Part shown: positions 12,215 through 22,789 of the stretch, one piece after another
Layout of the letters: each line of letters opens with the position of its first letter
Position numbering within the stretch: position 1 is the first letter of the stretch
NCBI GenBank assembly: GCA_963920765.1
Contig: OY987243.1
Span: 12,400,001-12,464,000 of the forward strand
Source: Ulota crispa
Taxonomy: Eukaryota; Streptophyta; Bryopsida; Orthotrichales; Orthotrichaceae
Direction: 5' to 3'
Length of the DNA: 64,000 nucleotides
Notes under the pieces: model-generated
Seen by the model: the letters and a program-made list of their open reading frames with translations, nothing else
Told to the model about the DNA's origin: nothing
The model's database searches: none
Made by a program: the position numbers and the translations under genes

Positions 12215-13105
12215 CTAAGAGCATCGCTAGTGCTCTCTTGCAACACCAAAAGCAACCAGAGATTTGACAAGCTACCACGCGGGCCACTTCACGTACTAGC
12301 TCTGTTTTTTGGGAACACTTCTCTTGCGCACTCACGCTACTTCGTCGCTTCTTCTATAGCACTGAGAAAGGAAACTAGCAAGAAGGAGCCTTCAACGGGT
12401 TTGAATCCTCTCCTGAGTTGTAACATGAACGCAAAAGACTTGGAGAGTAGTATGAATGGGAGCTTGTAGCGGTGCCCTAGAAATCCAGAAAGACTTTAGT
12501 GTGGATGCGGTGGAGCTCAAAAATTCTCCCTTGACCATGGTTTCTTTTTCTGGCAATTTGAGGCAAAATTGCACAATTTTTTTTTGACGGGCACCAAGCC
12601 CATAGAAAAAAAACATGATTACTTGAATGAAATTGCCAAAAATGCTTCAAACTTTAAAAAAAACTTGGATGAAATTGCCAAATTGTGGGGGCACGATTTT
12701 TGTTTCATTTTTTAAGAAGTGCCAAAGTGGCAATTAAAGATGTTATAGTGGTGCTCCATATTTCAACATTCATCCACATATTGGATAGAAAATATCACAT
12801 TGGCACATATTACATGTTTATAATTTGGTTTTCATTCACAATTTGGCAATTTCATCCAATTTTTTTTTTTAAATTTGAAGATTTTTTGGCAATTTCATCC
12901 AAGTAATTGTATCTATAGGCTTGGTGCCAGGCAAAAAAATTAGTGCAATTTTGCCCCAAATCGCCAGAAAAAAAACCTCGCTGCTTGACGTTTGTGTCTG
13001 TTCTTGCATTTGCGATTCTTGCATTTGTAATTCTTGCATTTGCAGTTCTTGCATTTGCGATTCTTGCATTTGCGGTTCTTGCATTTGCGGTGGCGATGCT
13101 CTAAG
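12215..13105. mobile_element. Tourist-like MITE with GAGCATCGC termini
   Basis: The left end is GAGCATCGC preceded by TAA; the right end is GCGATGCTC followed by TAA. A 3-bp TAA target duplication fits the PIF/Harbinger (Tourist) group. Long inner inverted arms (about 12541-12650 and 12885-12975) contain GGGCACCAAGCC and its complement. A 6 x 15-bp minisatellite fills the right end. The open frames inside are repeat artefacts. Confidence 0.75.
13001..13090. repeat. Minisatellite, six 15-bp units
   Basis: There are exactly six consecutive units of TTCTTGCATTTGCGA with changes only in the last three or four bases. The unit is a multiple of three, so it makes an open MQEPQMQES-like frame on the minus strand that is not a gene. 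Confidence 0.95.
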
Positions 13106-13396
13106 GTCCTTCGTGAGGAGATGAACGTACAACCCACCAAAATCCCGACGACATTCATTCATCACGGTCGAAGAACCCGTACCGGTAACCGAGTTTCCAA
13201 GTAGCACTTGTGTATCCGTGTTGCTGAAGCTCCCGCTGCCTCGCAGTCTAGCGCGCTCGACTTCCACATACCAACACCGTCGAATTCTCGTTCAAAATAT
13301 TTCCACTCTCGTTTTCGGTGCAGAATTGAGATCGCGATCAGCAGGAGGCGGAGGAATTACCATTCCTGCAAGAAAAGGAGCCTTTTAGCGCTCGCC

Positions 13397-14363
13397 ATGG
13401 GGTTTTTCCTCATTTCCTTATACTTCGTGCTCTCGGCGTTGATGGGATCACTCTGCATCAAGGTCTGCTACAACAAGGGCCCCAGCACCAACATGTGAGC
13501 TATTCTATCTATCGATTCCTCAGTTGCGTGAGGTTTATAGCGAGATCTCTTGAATTCTGGGAACTGATCAACCGAAACCCTAGAATTGCACCCTTGTTCG
13601 TTTTGGTATCAGAGTTGTTCTTGATTAGGGACGACTCAGGGTTTGGTCTAGAGTTCCACGTAAGGATTTAATTCGGCGATTTATGTCCAAGAGATTGAGT
13701 TGTTGGATTGAAAGGGCTCTGCTTTAAACATTCTGTAGCTTGTAGATCTCCTTGGCGTGCATACATTCCACCGCTTCTAAGAATTAGGTCTTCATCGTTA
13801 CCAGTGCTGTCAGCTGCTGTGCTTGGGAACACTATTGACAGTGGGTTTTGATGTGGTGCAGGCTTAACGTAGTGCTCGTGAATACTGCTGTAATATGCTG
13901 CTGGCTCATGTACGTGTCTGTCTTACTGAAAACTCTCATTTTGGTTGAGTCTCGTTTCACACTCTTTACTGTAAAAGCGCAGAAATACATGCGTTAGCCA
14001 TACTTATTTGGCACTGGGCAGATAGCTTGTAATCTTTGAGACTGAGAGAGCCATTTCTGGTTAAGTTAGGGTTAGGTTATCTTGTATAATTACGTGAGAG
14101 TACTCAGTTATAAAACCCTTCATTGTTAGTGCTATTTAGTGTCAAAATTGCAAGAGAAGTTTTTGGAACGAACCTAAAAGTAACACTGTGTTCTTTCTCG
14201 TGTTTCTATTTGGAATTCGGACTTTGGAGCTAAGGTTCGTCACCTATGAATGCGAGAATTTGAAATTGACAGTGGTTCTGATGATCTGTTCAGGTGGGCG
14301 ATAGTATGGCTGGCGCAGTGGAAACCACTGATCAACCCTGTGTTGAAAGCAGAAGGGGAATAG
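13397..14363 (+). CDS. VHA-e: V-type proton ATPase subunit e, copy 1
   Basis: This is a small hydrophobic subunit of the membrane (Vo) sector of the vacuolar H+-ATPase, which acidifies vacuole and endomembrane lumens. Exons 13397-13494, 13862-13909 and 14294-14363 give 71 codons plus stop; all three junctions are GT-AG and in phase. The protein has two membrane segments, about residues 2-23 and 33-58. Between them lies KGPSTN, matching the family's (K/R)GPSTN loop. CCWLMWAIVWLAQWKPLI matches the family's CCWMMWAIVYLAQMKPLI, and the C-terminus ends EGE. The known plant subunit is about 70 residues. The leader (13110-13396) is GC-rich. A second copy lies 22 kb downstream with the same exon lengths. 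The start is chosen because it gives the family N-terminus MGF. Confidence 0.93.
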
Positions 14364-14700
14364 TGATTCCAGGCAAGGCCGGGTTAGAACGATTGAAACT
14401 CATTCAAAATATTCAACGTTTCTATTAGTTTGTGCATCTGTATGTTATATTCTCATTACGTCTTTTAATCATTGTATACGTAGAGATTGTGACAAGCGTA
14501 AGTGTTGTGCACGTCAGATGCATGAGGGTACATGTAACTTATCTGATTGGAATTATGACATGGACTATGAACACGGATGATTGCTGTTCTCTCTTTCTAG
14601 ATGGGTTTTTTATACTGTGTTCGTTGGTGTTGATGGTCACTGCTTTGGTTACTGGTATGAAGAGGGCGCTTTGCAAATTTCTTTCGAAGTGATTAACATG
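14364..14700 (+). other. 3' flank of VHA-e copy 1, conserved with copy 2
   Basis: Phrases such as GTTGTGCACGTCAGATGCATGAGG, ATGACATGGACT and GGTATGAAGAGGGC recur in order downstream of the second gene (36978-37350). The gene duplication therefore included the 3' untranslated region. The open frame at 14432-14692 is in this conserved flank and is probably non-coding. Confidence 0.7.
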
Positions 14701-15661
14701 TTTGCTTATTCAGTGTAACATTTTCTGCATTTTGATTGCTGTCATGCTTTCTTCCTGAATGTTGTCATTGTGAGTCGTACTCGTGGTATCATGTTTCCTT
14801 GTTCTATCGGTGCGTGTTGGAAATTGAAACACCATGAGGAGTTAGAGTGGGTGTGCAGAAGTCCCATCCTCTGCGCTGAGATTATTATCTTCACACTTGA
14901 ATACGAGATAATAACTCGCACAGCTAATTGCAGATTTTGTACTTGGACTTGCATGAGGCCAATGGAGGTTTCTTCCATGATGACAGTGTGCTTTCTTTTG
15001 TGGGGTTTGCCTTACCAGTTTATTATCTGCAGTGTTTTATATCAAGCACCTTTGCTATGAGAGGCTGGCCCCTAGCACGGGCTTGCTTGCCTTCAACATA
15101 AAGGGAAGTGTAAATATCCAGCAGCTAAGGATGGGAGACAAGTAAGCAATGAAGCTTTTAGTGGATTTCCATGGAATGGTCCACTCTACTTTTAGGGCTG
15201 GAAATGTCCAAATTACTAACTCAAACTTCAGGCCTAACATAGAAACCTAAGATAAATTGACGGAGTAACATTGAAATAATCTCTATTGTTTCCTAAACAT
15301 TGATCATAACATTCTGAGTTTTTAGTTTATAAATATCCCCTTTCGACATCTAGAAGGTTGTAGCACTTAAAACAAGCTGGAACAAATTCTCCGAATAGCA
15401 TCATTTATGTGTGTGTCATAGTGCTGAAATGTATCCTCTTGGTGTACTTTGGTGACTGAACTTACTAACAAACTTACGGTATTAATAATTTGTAGTGTGT
15501 ATGTTCAGTGTGCGTTTATAAAAATAATTAAACCATGTAGGAAGTCCTTGCAGAGCTTGCAAAGCAACTAGTTTCAAGGTAGTCTACATGCAAAAAAAAC
15601 ACCTGTTAATGAAGCCACATCATAGCCCAAAAGTAGCTACGCTACAGGAAGCTTTGTCTCC
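14701..15661. other. Intergenic, no gene seen
   Basis: There are several medium frames on both strands (for example 14770-15060), but none has a recognisable motif or splice context. Possibly the tail of the VHA-e duplication. Confidence 0.35.
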
Positions 15662-15910
15662 TTAACCCCTGAGTGCCCCAGCACCCCAAATCTAGCCTCT
15701 CCATATTTAACAATTTGTTGTTTTTGATCATTATAATCTTTTGATCTGTACAATGAATGCTTACCAAAATTTTCATACATTTGTGAACCCTAAGCTTCCT
15801 GCAGTATTGATGGCTAACTCTTCCAAATGTTGTTTTTGAACTTGTTGTGTCAAATTATTTGCAATGAGATCCAACATGGCATGAATTTGGATTGGACGCT
15901 CGGGGGTTAA
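15662..15910. mobile_element. TTAA-flanked CCC-terminus element, copy 3
   Basis: TTAA on both sides; left CCCCTGAGTGCCC, right the complement of CCCCCGAGCGTCC. About 240 bp; the ends are more diverged than in copies 1, 2 and 4. Confidence 0.7.
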
Positions 15911-16346
15911 CATTAGCTTGCTTTTCAAAGTAAGGTATCTACCTTTAGAAGGAATGTGTGAACATTTAATTGTACCCTTCATGTAATTGATTTTTGAATA
16001 CCATTGCGATGTTCTTTTGAGAATCATAAGACCCTTGAATTTGAGAGGTTTTGCACTAAAAACTGAAAGTAAATCCACCCATACTTGAAGGGACTTAGTG
16101 AAACTGAAGCTTAGATTGAAATATCTTAGATTTTATTTTATAAACATAAGTGTAATTAATAATAGTGAAGGAATAGTACAATAATTTAGAAGTACCCAAG
16201 CAAGAACACAAATATACCTAGTGAACATAAATAGAGTAAGCATATACAACTATAACGTTGCTCTTTATCCAAAGATTACCAATTTCTGTTTCAAATATAG
16301 CGGCTGCATGACAATGTCTAACAATGAAGCAAATCAATCTTGGCAC

Positions 16347-16636
16347 TTCATAACATTCAATAGCACTCAACAAGCCTGCCCTCCCTCTAACTGAAGAGTG
16401 TGAAATATTCCACACCCATCAGTAGTTAAGAGGACACTTGGCTGAATTGGTCAAAGAGTTTATGAAAAAGAGGCTCAGTTTAGTGCACATACGTTGATGT
16501 GGGGGCCAGCCATGTCATAAAAATATTAATTAATTATTGTTATTAATTAATTAAAAAAAATCTGGGTGTCATGATGAAATTTGTGGATGATACCTGAAGA
16601 GAGGGAAAGGCAACCTCTCTTCAGGCTACTGAATGA
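16347..16636. repeat. Dispersed repeat with TACCTGAAGAGAG end, copy 1
   Basis: It is collinear with 59139-59424 in the same orientation: ATAACATTCA(A/G)TAGCACT, GAATATTCCACACC, TTTAGTGCAC, ATGATACCTGAAGAGAG. The right end is a small hairpin (CCTGAAGAGAGGG with CTCTCTTCAGG). Family not recognised. Confidence 0.7.
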
Positions 16637-16674
16637 TATGTTGTAAATGGGTTTGTTATTTTTGTGTTATTAGG

Positions 16675-17053
16675 GGAGAAAATACAAATTTATGAAAGGC
16701 CAAAGGATATAGTTGGCAAATTTACAAATAGGGGCACAAAAACAAACAAAAAATTATAAATAGGAACATAGTTTCAAGATAATTATAAATATGGACACAA
16801 TTTTAAGACCACTTTACTAAAATTTCTTTATTTAGGCTTGATTTGAAAAGGCTTTTAAGTTTTTGGAAGTGAGCTAACATTCAATATGTTGTATGAAAAT
16901 TAGCAACCAATGTCCAAATCAAAATTTTAAGGGAATTTACCATTAAAAAATTTGAAATTGTGCGTTTGTGCGCCTATATGTAATTAATTTGAAACTGTAC
17001 CCTGCCTATAATATTTTTCATTTTTTGTGTCCCTTCTTGTAAATTCTCCAATA
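16675..17053. repeat. Foldback element with ACAAATAGGGGCAC ends, copy 1
   Basis: The left arm carries ACAAATAGGGGCACA phrases and the right arm their complements (GTGTCCCTTCTTGTAAATT). The interior ATTTAGGCTTGATTTG...CTAACATT module is shared with 21855-22261. Confidence 0.7.
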
Positions 17054-17380
17054 TAGTCTCATTTATTTGGATTAATTTTATCCCACATAACACAACGTGA
17101 ATTTTAATCAAATTGGAGTATATTTTCAGAAATAGAGTCTATTGCAAACCATTGTATAGACCCAATTGAAGTTGTCCAATACTTTCAATGGAGCACAATC
17201 CAAGCTCTAAATTGCAACAAAGTCCTATGTGGTTCTTTGTGTTTCATTCTGGCAAGAAAGTTTTTTGACTAAGAATTCTTTTGCACGGCCAATAGTATCA
17301 ATTAACACTCCAGTTTTGCTGAAATTACTTTTTAAAAGATTGAAATTCAAGTTAAAAGCACCACCAATACCATCATAAGC

Positions 17381-17614
17381 TTAACCCTTGAACGACGGGA
17401 AGGCCCTTTGCGGTCAATACAATATGGTGTATTTTTCTTGTATTTGGAATGGATTCACACCTCTAATACATTTGAGACCAACAAAGAAGTTGGAAAATAA
17501 ATCAATGTGGTTCTAGCAAGCTACTTGAGATCCCAAATTAAAATTTCTTATCGGTAGCAAATGACAATTATACGTCAGCGTATATACTATGGCCTATAGC
17601 CGTTCAAGGGTTAA
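17381..17614. mobile_element. TTAA-flanked CCC-terminus element, copy 4
   Basis: TTAA on both sides; left CCCTTGAACGACGGGAAGGCCC, right the complement of CCCTTGAACGGC. Same length and interior as the copy at 8776-9017, so the two come from one master within the family. Confidence 0.85.
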
Positions 17615-17870
17615 GCAAGAGCAATAGTGGGTGTCAAACCTGGCCATTCGGTACTTGATAACTTTGGCTTAAACCACCCCATAACTCAACCACTTTTGCT
17701 AGTTATCAAGTATGATAACTTTATCACCCACCTCCAGAGGTGGTTGACAACTCTAACTAGTTATGGCCTCTCTTTATAAAAGTTATCAAATGATCTTGTA
17801 GTTCTCTTCTAGCATGTTAACCTCCTCTCACTACTAAATCCTAAATTCAAATTTACACAATTTTGTGATA

Positions 17871-17998
17871 TTAAAGTGGTAGGATGTGATGTTAAAGAGG
17901 GAGGGTGTAATATTAAAGAGGGAGGGTATGATATTAAAGAGTGAGGGTGTGACATTAAAGAGGGAGGGTGTGATATCAAAGAAGTTAGTGTTACTATT
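17871..17998. repeat. 21-bp tandem array (TTAAAGAGGGAGGGTGTGATA)
   Basis: There are about six units in a row, with two to three more in inverted orientation at 18030-18095, so the array itself can fold back. The units are contiguous without spacers, so it is not a CRISPR-like array. Confidence 0.85.
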
Positions 17999-18117
17999 AA
18001 TTATACTACTAAAATCTCAATTACCTCTATAATATCACATCCTAACCTCTTTAATGTCACACCCTCCCTCTTTAATGTCACACCCTCCCTCAAGGTCCAA
18101 GCAGCATTTTTTGGGAT

Positions 18118-18788
18118 GTGTTGTGATTTTGGGCAGGCCACTACAAATGGGTTTTGAATTTGTTTTTTATTTTATTTTCACACATGAAATCCCCAAGGAG
18201 TAGCTTTAAGGCCCAACAATTTTCATAACTTTGGATTACATGGTTCAAAAGTTATTGCATGATTTGTTGTTTTCTTTGCTTGTCAGAGCAGCTTGGGCAG
18301 CTCAAAAACTTCTTTAAAAATTACATTTGAAGCTTTTTTAAATTTTAAATTGGTTCTTTAAATCTACATATAGGTGGGAAGCTTTTTGAATCATTCAATT
18401 TCCATTAATGAGATGAAAGTTATGAGAAGTTTTAGTTTGTGGGTAGGTGTGGAGTCTACTTACCCGCAAAATTAAACTTCTCATAACTTTCATCTCATTA
18501 ATGGAAATTGAATGATTCAAAAAGCTTCCCACCTATATGTAGATTTAAAGAACCAATTTAAAATTTAAAAAAGCTTCAAATGTAATTTTTAAAGAAGTTT
18601 TTGAGCTGCCCAAGCTGCTCTGACAAGCAAAGAAAACAACAAATCATGCAATAACTTTTGAACCATGTAATCCAAAGTTATGAAAATTGTTGGGCCTTAA
18701 AGCTACTCCTTGGGGATTTCATGTGTGAAAATAAAATAAAAAACAAATTCAAAACCCATTTGTAGTGGCCTGCCCAAAATCACAACAC
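18118..18788. repeat. Near-perfect 671-bp hairpin (arms about 329 bp)
   Basis: Arms 18118-18446 and 18460-18788 are inverted copies with almost no differences seen by eye, apart from a short stretch beside the loop. The apex is near 18453. The arm contains GAAAGTTATGAGAAG and AATTGGTTCTTTA, a module also found once in each of two large TTAA elements (40391-40545 inverted, 41795-41945 direct). A TTAA-like end (GTCATTCAAGGTTTAA) lies just outside at 18905-18920. Confidence 0.92.
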
Positions 18789-19325
18789 AGCTCAAAAATC
18801 GTTGCTTAGGCGTTGAGGGGATAAGGGTTGGGTTGGTCCCCGTGGGCTGGGTCGCAATCCAGTGTATTTTTTCAGATTTTAGGGGACAATTTTTGTCCTT
18901 GTGGTCATTCAAGGTTTAATATCACACCCTACCTTTTTAATATCATACATTAATCTTTGTGACATTGTCCCATACATACGTTATGAAGACTTCTTGAAAT
19001 TTTTATCAAATAGTTTGTGCAGCTTTGCAAGGTTGATAACTTTGCAAAATTTGGTTCTACCACCACCCATGGCTTTAAAAAAAAATCTTGATAGAGTTAT
19101 CCCAAAACCTTCAAAAAGGCCAGGGTTGACACCCACTAATTGGGTGTGGACACAAGCTAGACGTGAAATGCCTAATAAAAGAAGAAGATAAACTGCAACA
19201 CCAAAGAAAAATAAGAGACACTTAATTAACCGGCAAAGGCAGCCTTACTGGAATGGGTTAATAAATGACATGATTATGCTTGATTCAGTTATTTTCTTAG
19301 GAGCACACTAAAATTCACGCTGAAC

Positions 19326-20240
19326 TTAACCCTTTAAAGACCACTCACATTTTCACAAAATTCTTTAGAAACTGGGGTAGTAAACTTGGATGTGCGGTTG
19401 AATCAAATATGGATCTGATTTCAATAATCCAACTGTACAAATGGGAAGTATACCTTGTTTACTATAAAGTATCAAAACTTTAACTAAATTTACCATTGGA
19501 GGTGAAATATTATAATGATTGAGTGAGCGGAATGTGGAGAATTTCTAGTTTTTCATGCTTGTGTGGTTTTGGATATTAAAACTTTGTGCAAGCTTTGATT
19601 GAATAGAGCTTTACATTTGTAAAAAGTAGGGTTTCCCACCTTTCCAATGAGACTAGTTTCACACAAAATGGATGAAAATAGCAATCACAAGGTGTAGCTA
19701 AGTGGACAAAAAGGGTCAAAACATTTGCTTTATTTGCTACCCAAAAACAATTTTACAAGAAACTTGATAAATGCTATGGAAAATCCAATCGGTGAGAACA
19801 ATAAAGAATTGGCCTTCAATGTAGGACAATAAATTTTTAAGATAAAATGATAGCACCATTTTGATAGATCTTCCAATATTACAATTATACTACTAAAGTA
19901 TAGAGAAACAAAACAAGCGTATTTCTTGAGCAATTTGAAATTTTTTAGGATCGCACAATTGAAATTTGACATTCTTCTTGGATGTTTGATTTATTGTGTT
20001 ATTGCTTTGATCCATCTTTGACCAAATATGGATACGTATTTTGACTCCGTGTTGTATAAACATCATTATTTATCAACTCACATGCCTGATTTCATTGTTT
20101 TCAATTTGGTTGGATGCAAAATTCTTGTGAGCACAAGCATTCTTCAAGACCAATTTCCAAATTGTTGAACAATTTTACTCTATAAGCCAAAAACCACTCT
20201 CCCAAACCAAAATATGGTTTGGTGGTCTCTAAAGGGTTGA
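19326..20240. mobile_element. TTAA-flanked CCC-terminus element, copy 5 (915 bp)
   Basis: Left TTAA then CCCTTTAAAGACCACTC; right end the complement of CCCTTTAGAGACCACC followed by TTGA, a one-base variant of TTAA. It is longer than the small copies. The short frames inside show no transposase motif. Confidence 0.75.
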
Positions 20241-21600
20241 TGACTCTAACACCTTCTTTGTGAGGCTAGAGTGTAAAAGCGGAGCATTTTTACATGTGCC
20301 ACAAAATAAGAGAGTTTCAAAAAAACTTATTAATCCCCAAATAATTAAGTGTGTGTTCAATGAATACTTGAGAACTTGCAAATTTAAAATTTTCTCTCAA
20401 TTGGATGCCCAATTCAAATCTTATGCTGCCTAAAAGAATTTGGGTAGCTTGGGCAATTTGGGCAATTTGGGCATATTTGGAGAATCTTATGTTAAAACTC
20501 TCATCAACTTTTGAAATTTGGCATGTATGTAACCAATAAAATAAGATATACAATTTTCAAAAAAAATAAAATTGAGCTCTCACAAATCACATTCTAAGAG
20601 TAATCAGACTTTGTTAACTATATCCAGGCAATTTCAAGAAAAAATATTTTCTTTTAACTTTAGGGCATATCATCTTGCAATTTATATATTCAAAACTCTT
20701 CAATTTTTTCTTTTCATATTTCAAATGTTTGTCTCTAACTTATTGCCATTTGGATTTCAAACAAAAAACTTCTTCATTGCACAAAAAACCATGAAAACAT
20801 GATTAGTATATTGCCAATGCACTTAACCTCCTTGTATTGCAGGTTGATTTAGAATAGGCTAGATTCTATATTTTCTTTTGAATGTTTTCATGAGTGAACC
20901 TAACATCATATAAATATGAATGGCCAAAAAGTTCAAATTTGAGTAGAGCAAAATTTTGCTCCAAGAGGGCTCAAAGGCTGTTGATCTTGTTTTTCAAGGA
21001 TGAAAAAAAGTTGTTTTTTACACTTCAACTATTGTAAACTTGCAAATCCATGTGGTCATTCGGGCTTAATTTCTTACCATACATTGGTTTATTTGTTTAA
21101 CACAATTTTGTAAGGTTAAAATTTGGAAACAAAGTTTTCATTTTCAATTTTGGGCAATGCACTAAAAGTTGACTTTTTTTGAGAAATTTTCTCAAAATAC
21201 ACCCTTGGTGGGTTAAGAGATTGCATTAGGGAATTTTAAATTTGCATTTAGATTCAAAGACCCTAAATGAGTTTATATAGCCTAGAAGGGAATAGAGTTG
21301 ACTAATTCCAAAATAGGAACAAATTTTACTTTTACCCTTTTTTATAAACTGGCCGACCTATTTTATCCTGTCCCTAGAAACAAGGTGTCGAAGTCATTAA
21401 ATCGAGGTTGAGTTTTAGTGAAATCTATTAATTTATTCAAGTCAAAAATAATGTCTAAAGTGTAGTACCTTATTGCCGAATGCCAATTTTAGAGTGGATG
21501 GTCTCCTAAGGCAAATGCCACATTTGTGTAATAGAACAAAATTGCTTGGCCTGAATCTCGAGAATGTTATAGCGTGAGCAGAAATCCATGAGTTGTGAGC
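20241..21600. other. AT-rich intergenic, no gene seen
   Basis: The only local feature is a GGGCAATTT triplication near 20449-20475. Nothing else is supportable. Confidence 0.4.
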
Positions 21601-21619
21601 AATAAGCCTAGGAGTTTTT

Positions 21620-21800
21620 GTCAAATTACTAAATTTGCTCTATAATTGTGCATTTTCAAACTTTCATTTTTTGAAAAACGTGCAGTTATTTTAATTTTCC
21701 AATTGGTTTTGAGCTCAAAATTGGTTCCTACTTAGAGAATCTTGGCTCACTACTCATGTCTCACCTTTTTACACTCACAAAATAGTGTCATCTGCTTGAA
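21620..21800. repeat. Dispersed AT-rich repeat, copy 2 (inverted relative to 1-250)
   Basis: CTATAATTGTGCATTTT, TTTGAAAAA, CCAATTGGTTTTGA, GGTTCCTA and CTCACAAAATAG correspond in reverse order to phrases at the left edge of the window. Confidence 0.55.
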
Positions 21801-21854
21801 TTTGAAATGTCACTTTTAAATAAATATGGACTATTGAAATTTTCATAAAAAATA

Positions 21855-22261
21855 ACGAAAATTACTAATAGGGGCATGAAAATGAAAAATATTACAAATA
21901 GGGGCACAATTTCAAAATAAGTTGTAAATTTTAGTAAATTTTTTTGGTTTGAACATTGGTTGATTTAGATATGTCACATTAAATGTTATATGACTTCCAC
22001 AAAATTTATAGGTCATTCCAAAAATAGCCATCTGCTTCACTAAAAATTCTTTACTTAGGTTTGATTTGGAGAGACCTTTAAGTTTTTGAAAATTAACTAA
22101 CATTTGATGTGATTTATCTAAGTCAACCAATGTCCAGATCAAAATAATTTACAAAAATTTACAAATCATTTTAAAACTATACCCATACTAGTAATTATTT
22201 TGAAATTGTGCCCATGTTTGTAATATTTTTATTTTCATCCCCTTATTTGTAATTTCCCCTA
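21855..22261. repeat. Foldback element with ACAAATAGGGGCAC ends, copy 2
   Basis: The left arm has ATTACTAATAGGGGCATGAAAATG and TTACAAATAGGGGCACAATTTC; the right arm has their complements ending ATTTGTAATTTCCCC. The arms are about 65 bp. It shares its interior with 16675-17053. Confidence 0.8.
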
Positions 22262-22627
22262 AAAAATATCATCACATAGCTACCTTAGTTTGCATAACAT
22301 TGAGAGACATATCCAATCCAAAAGACTTGCAAAACTTAGGAAAAGTTTTACGCAAAATAACAAGAAAATCCTAATGTTCAAGGACATAAAAAGTGCATAA
22401 TTACATAATCCACAAGTAGTTAAATGTGTCACTTAACTTCTTATAACTCATCTTTTGTATTCATAATGTGACATTAACACTTAATTTCTCATTACATTTC
22501 CATAGCTAATTTTCAAGTGAAAACGTTTGCTTATCACACATGAACTTCATGTTAGGTTTTTGAGCTCCACCTACTAATATTTGTTATTTCCTATTTTAGA
22601 CCATCTTTTGGTGAGCCCAAAATTACC

Positions 22628-22658
22628 TATATATATATATACATACATATATATATAT

Positions 22659-22746
<88 letters not shown>
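22628..22746. repeat. (TA)n microsatellite
   Basis: A long TA run with a few TACA interruptions at the left; TATG variants continue to about 22781. The YIYIYI open frames here are artefacts. Confidence 0.97.
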
Positions 22747-22748
<2 letters not shown>

Positions 22749-22789
22749 CATATGTACATATATGTATATGTATATGTATATTACAATTA

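Larger units (their letters stand above)
17625..19138. mobile_element. Composite foldback element with TAGTGGGTGTCAA termini
   Basis: The left end reads TAGTGGGTGTCAAACCTGGCC and the right end the complement of TAGTGGGTGTCAACCCTGGCC (about 21 bp). Further inverted material inside includes GATAACTTT near 17655 and 19037. It holds a 21-bp tandem array (17871-17998) with an inverted counterpart (18030-18095) and a 671-bp hairpin (18118-18788). No clear target duplication and no transposase were found. Confidence 0.65.

Noticed and set aside
12869..13267. A 132-codon minus-strand frame with MQEPQMQES repeats
   Set aside because: The repeats are the translation of a 15-bp minisatellite inside a MITE; no splice or start context supports a gene.
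16080..16420. Possible minus-strand genes in the frames around 15773-16415
   Set aside because: Short frames overlapping a TTAA element or a dispersed repeat, with no family resemblance.
17871..17998. CRISPR-like array
   Set aside because: Units are contiguous 21-mers without unique spacers, in a plant nuclear context.
17625..19138. CACTA-type transposon, from the TAGTG and CACTA ends
   Set aside because: True CACTA elements begin with CACTA and end with TAGTG; here the order is reversed and no transposase or 3-bp duplication was found.
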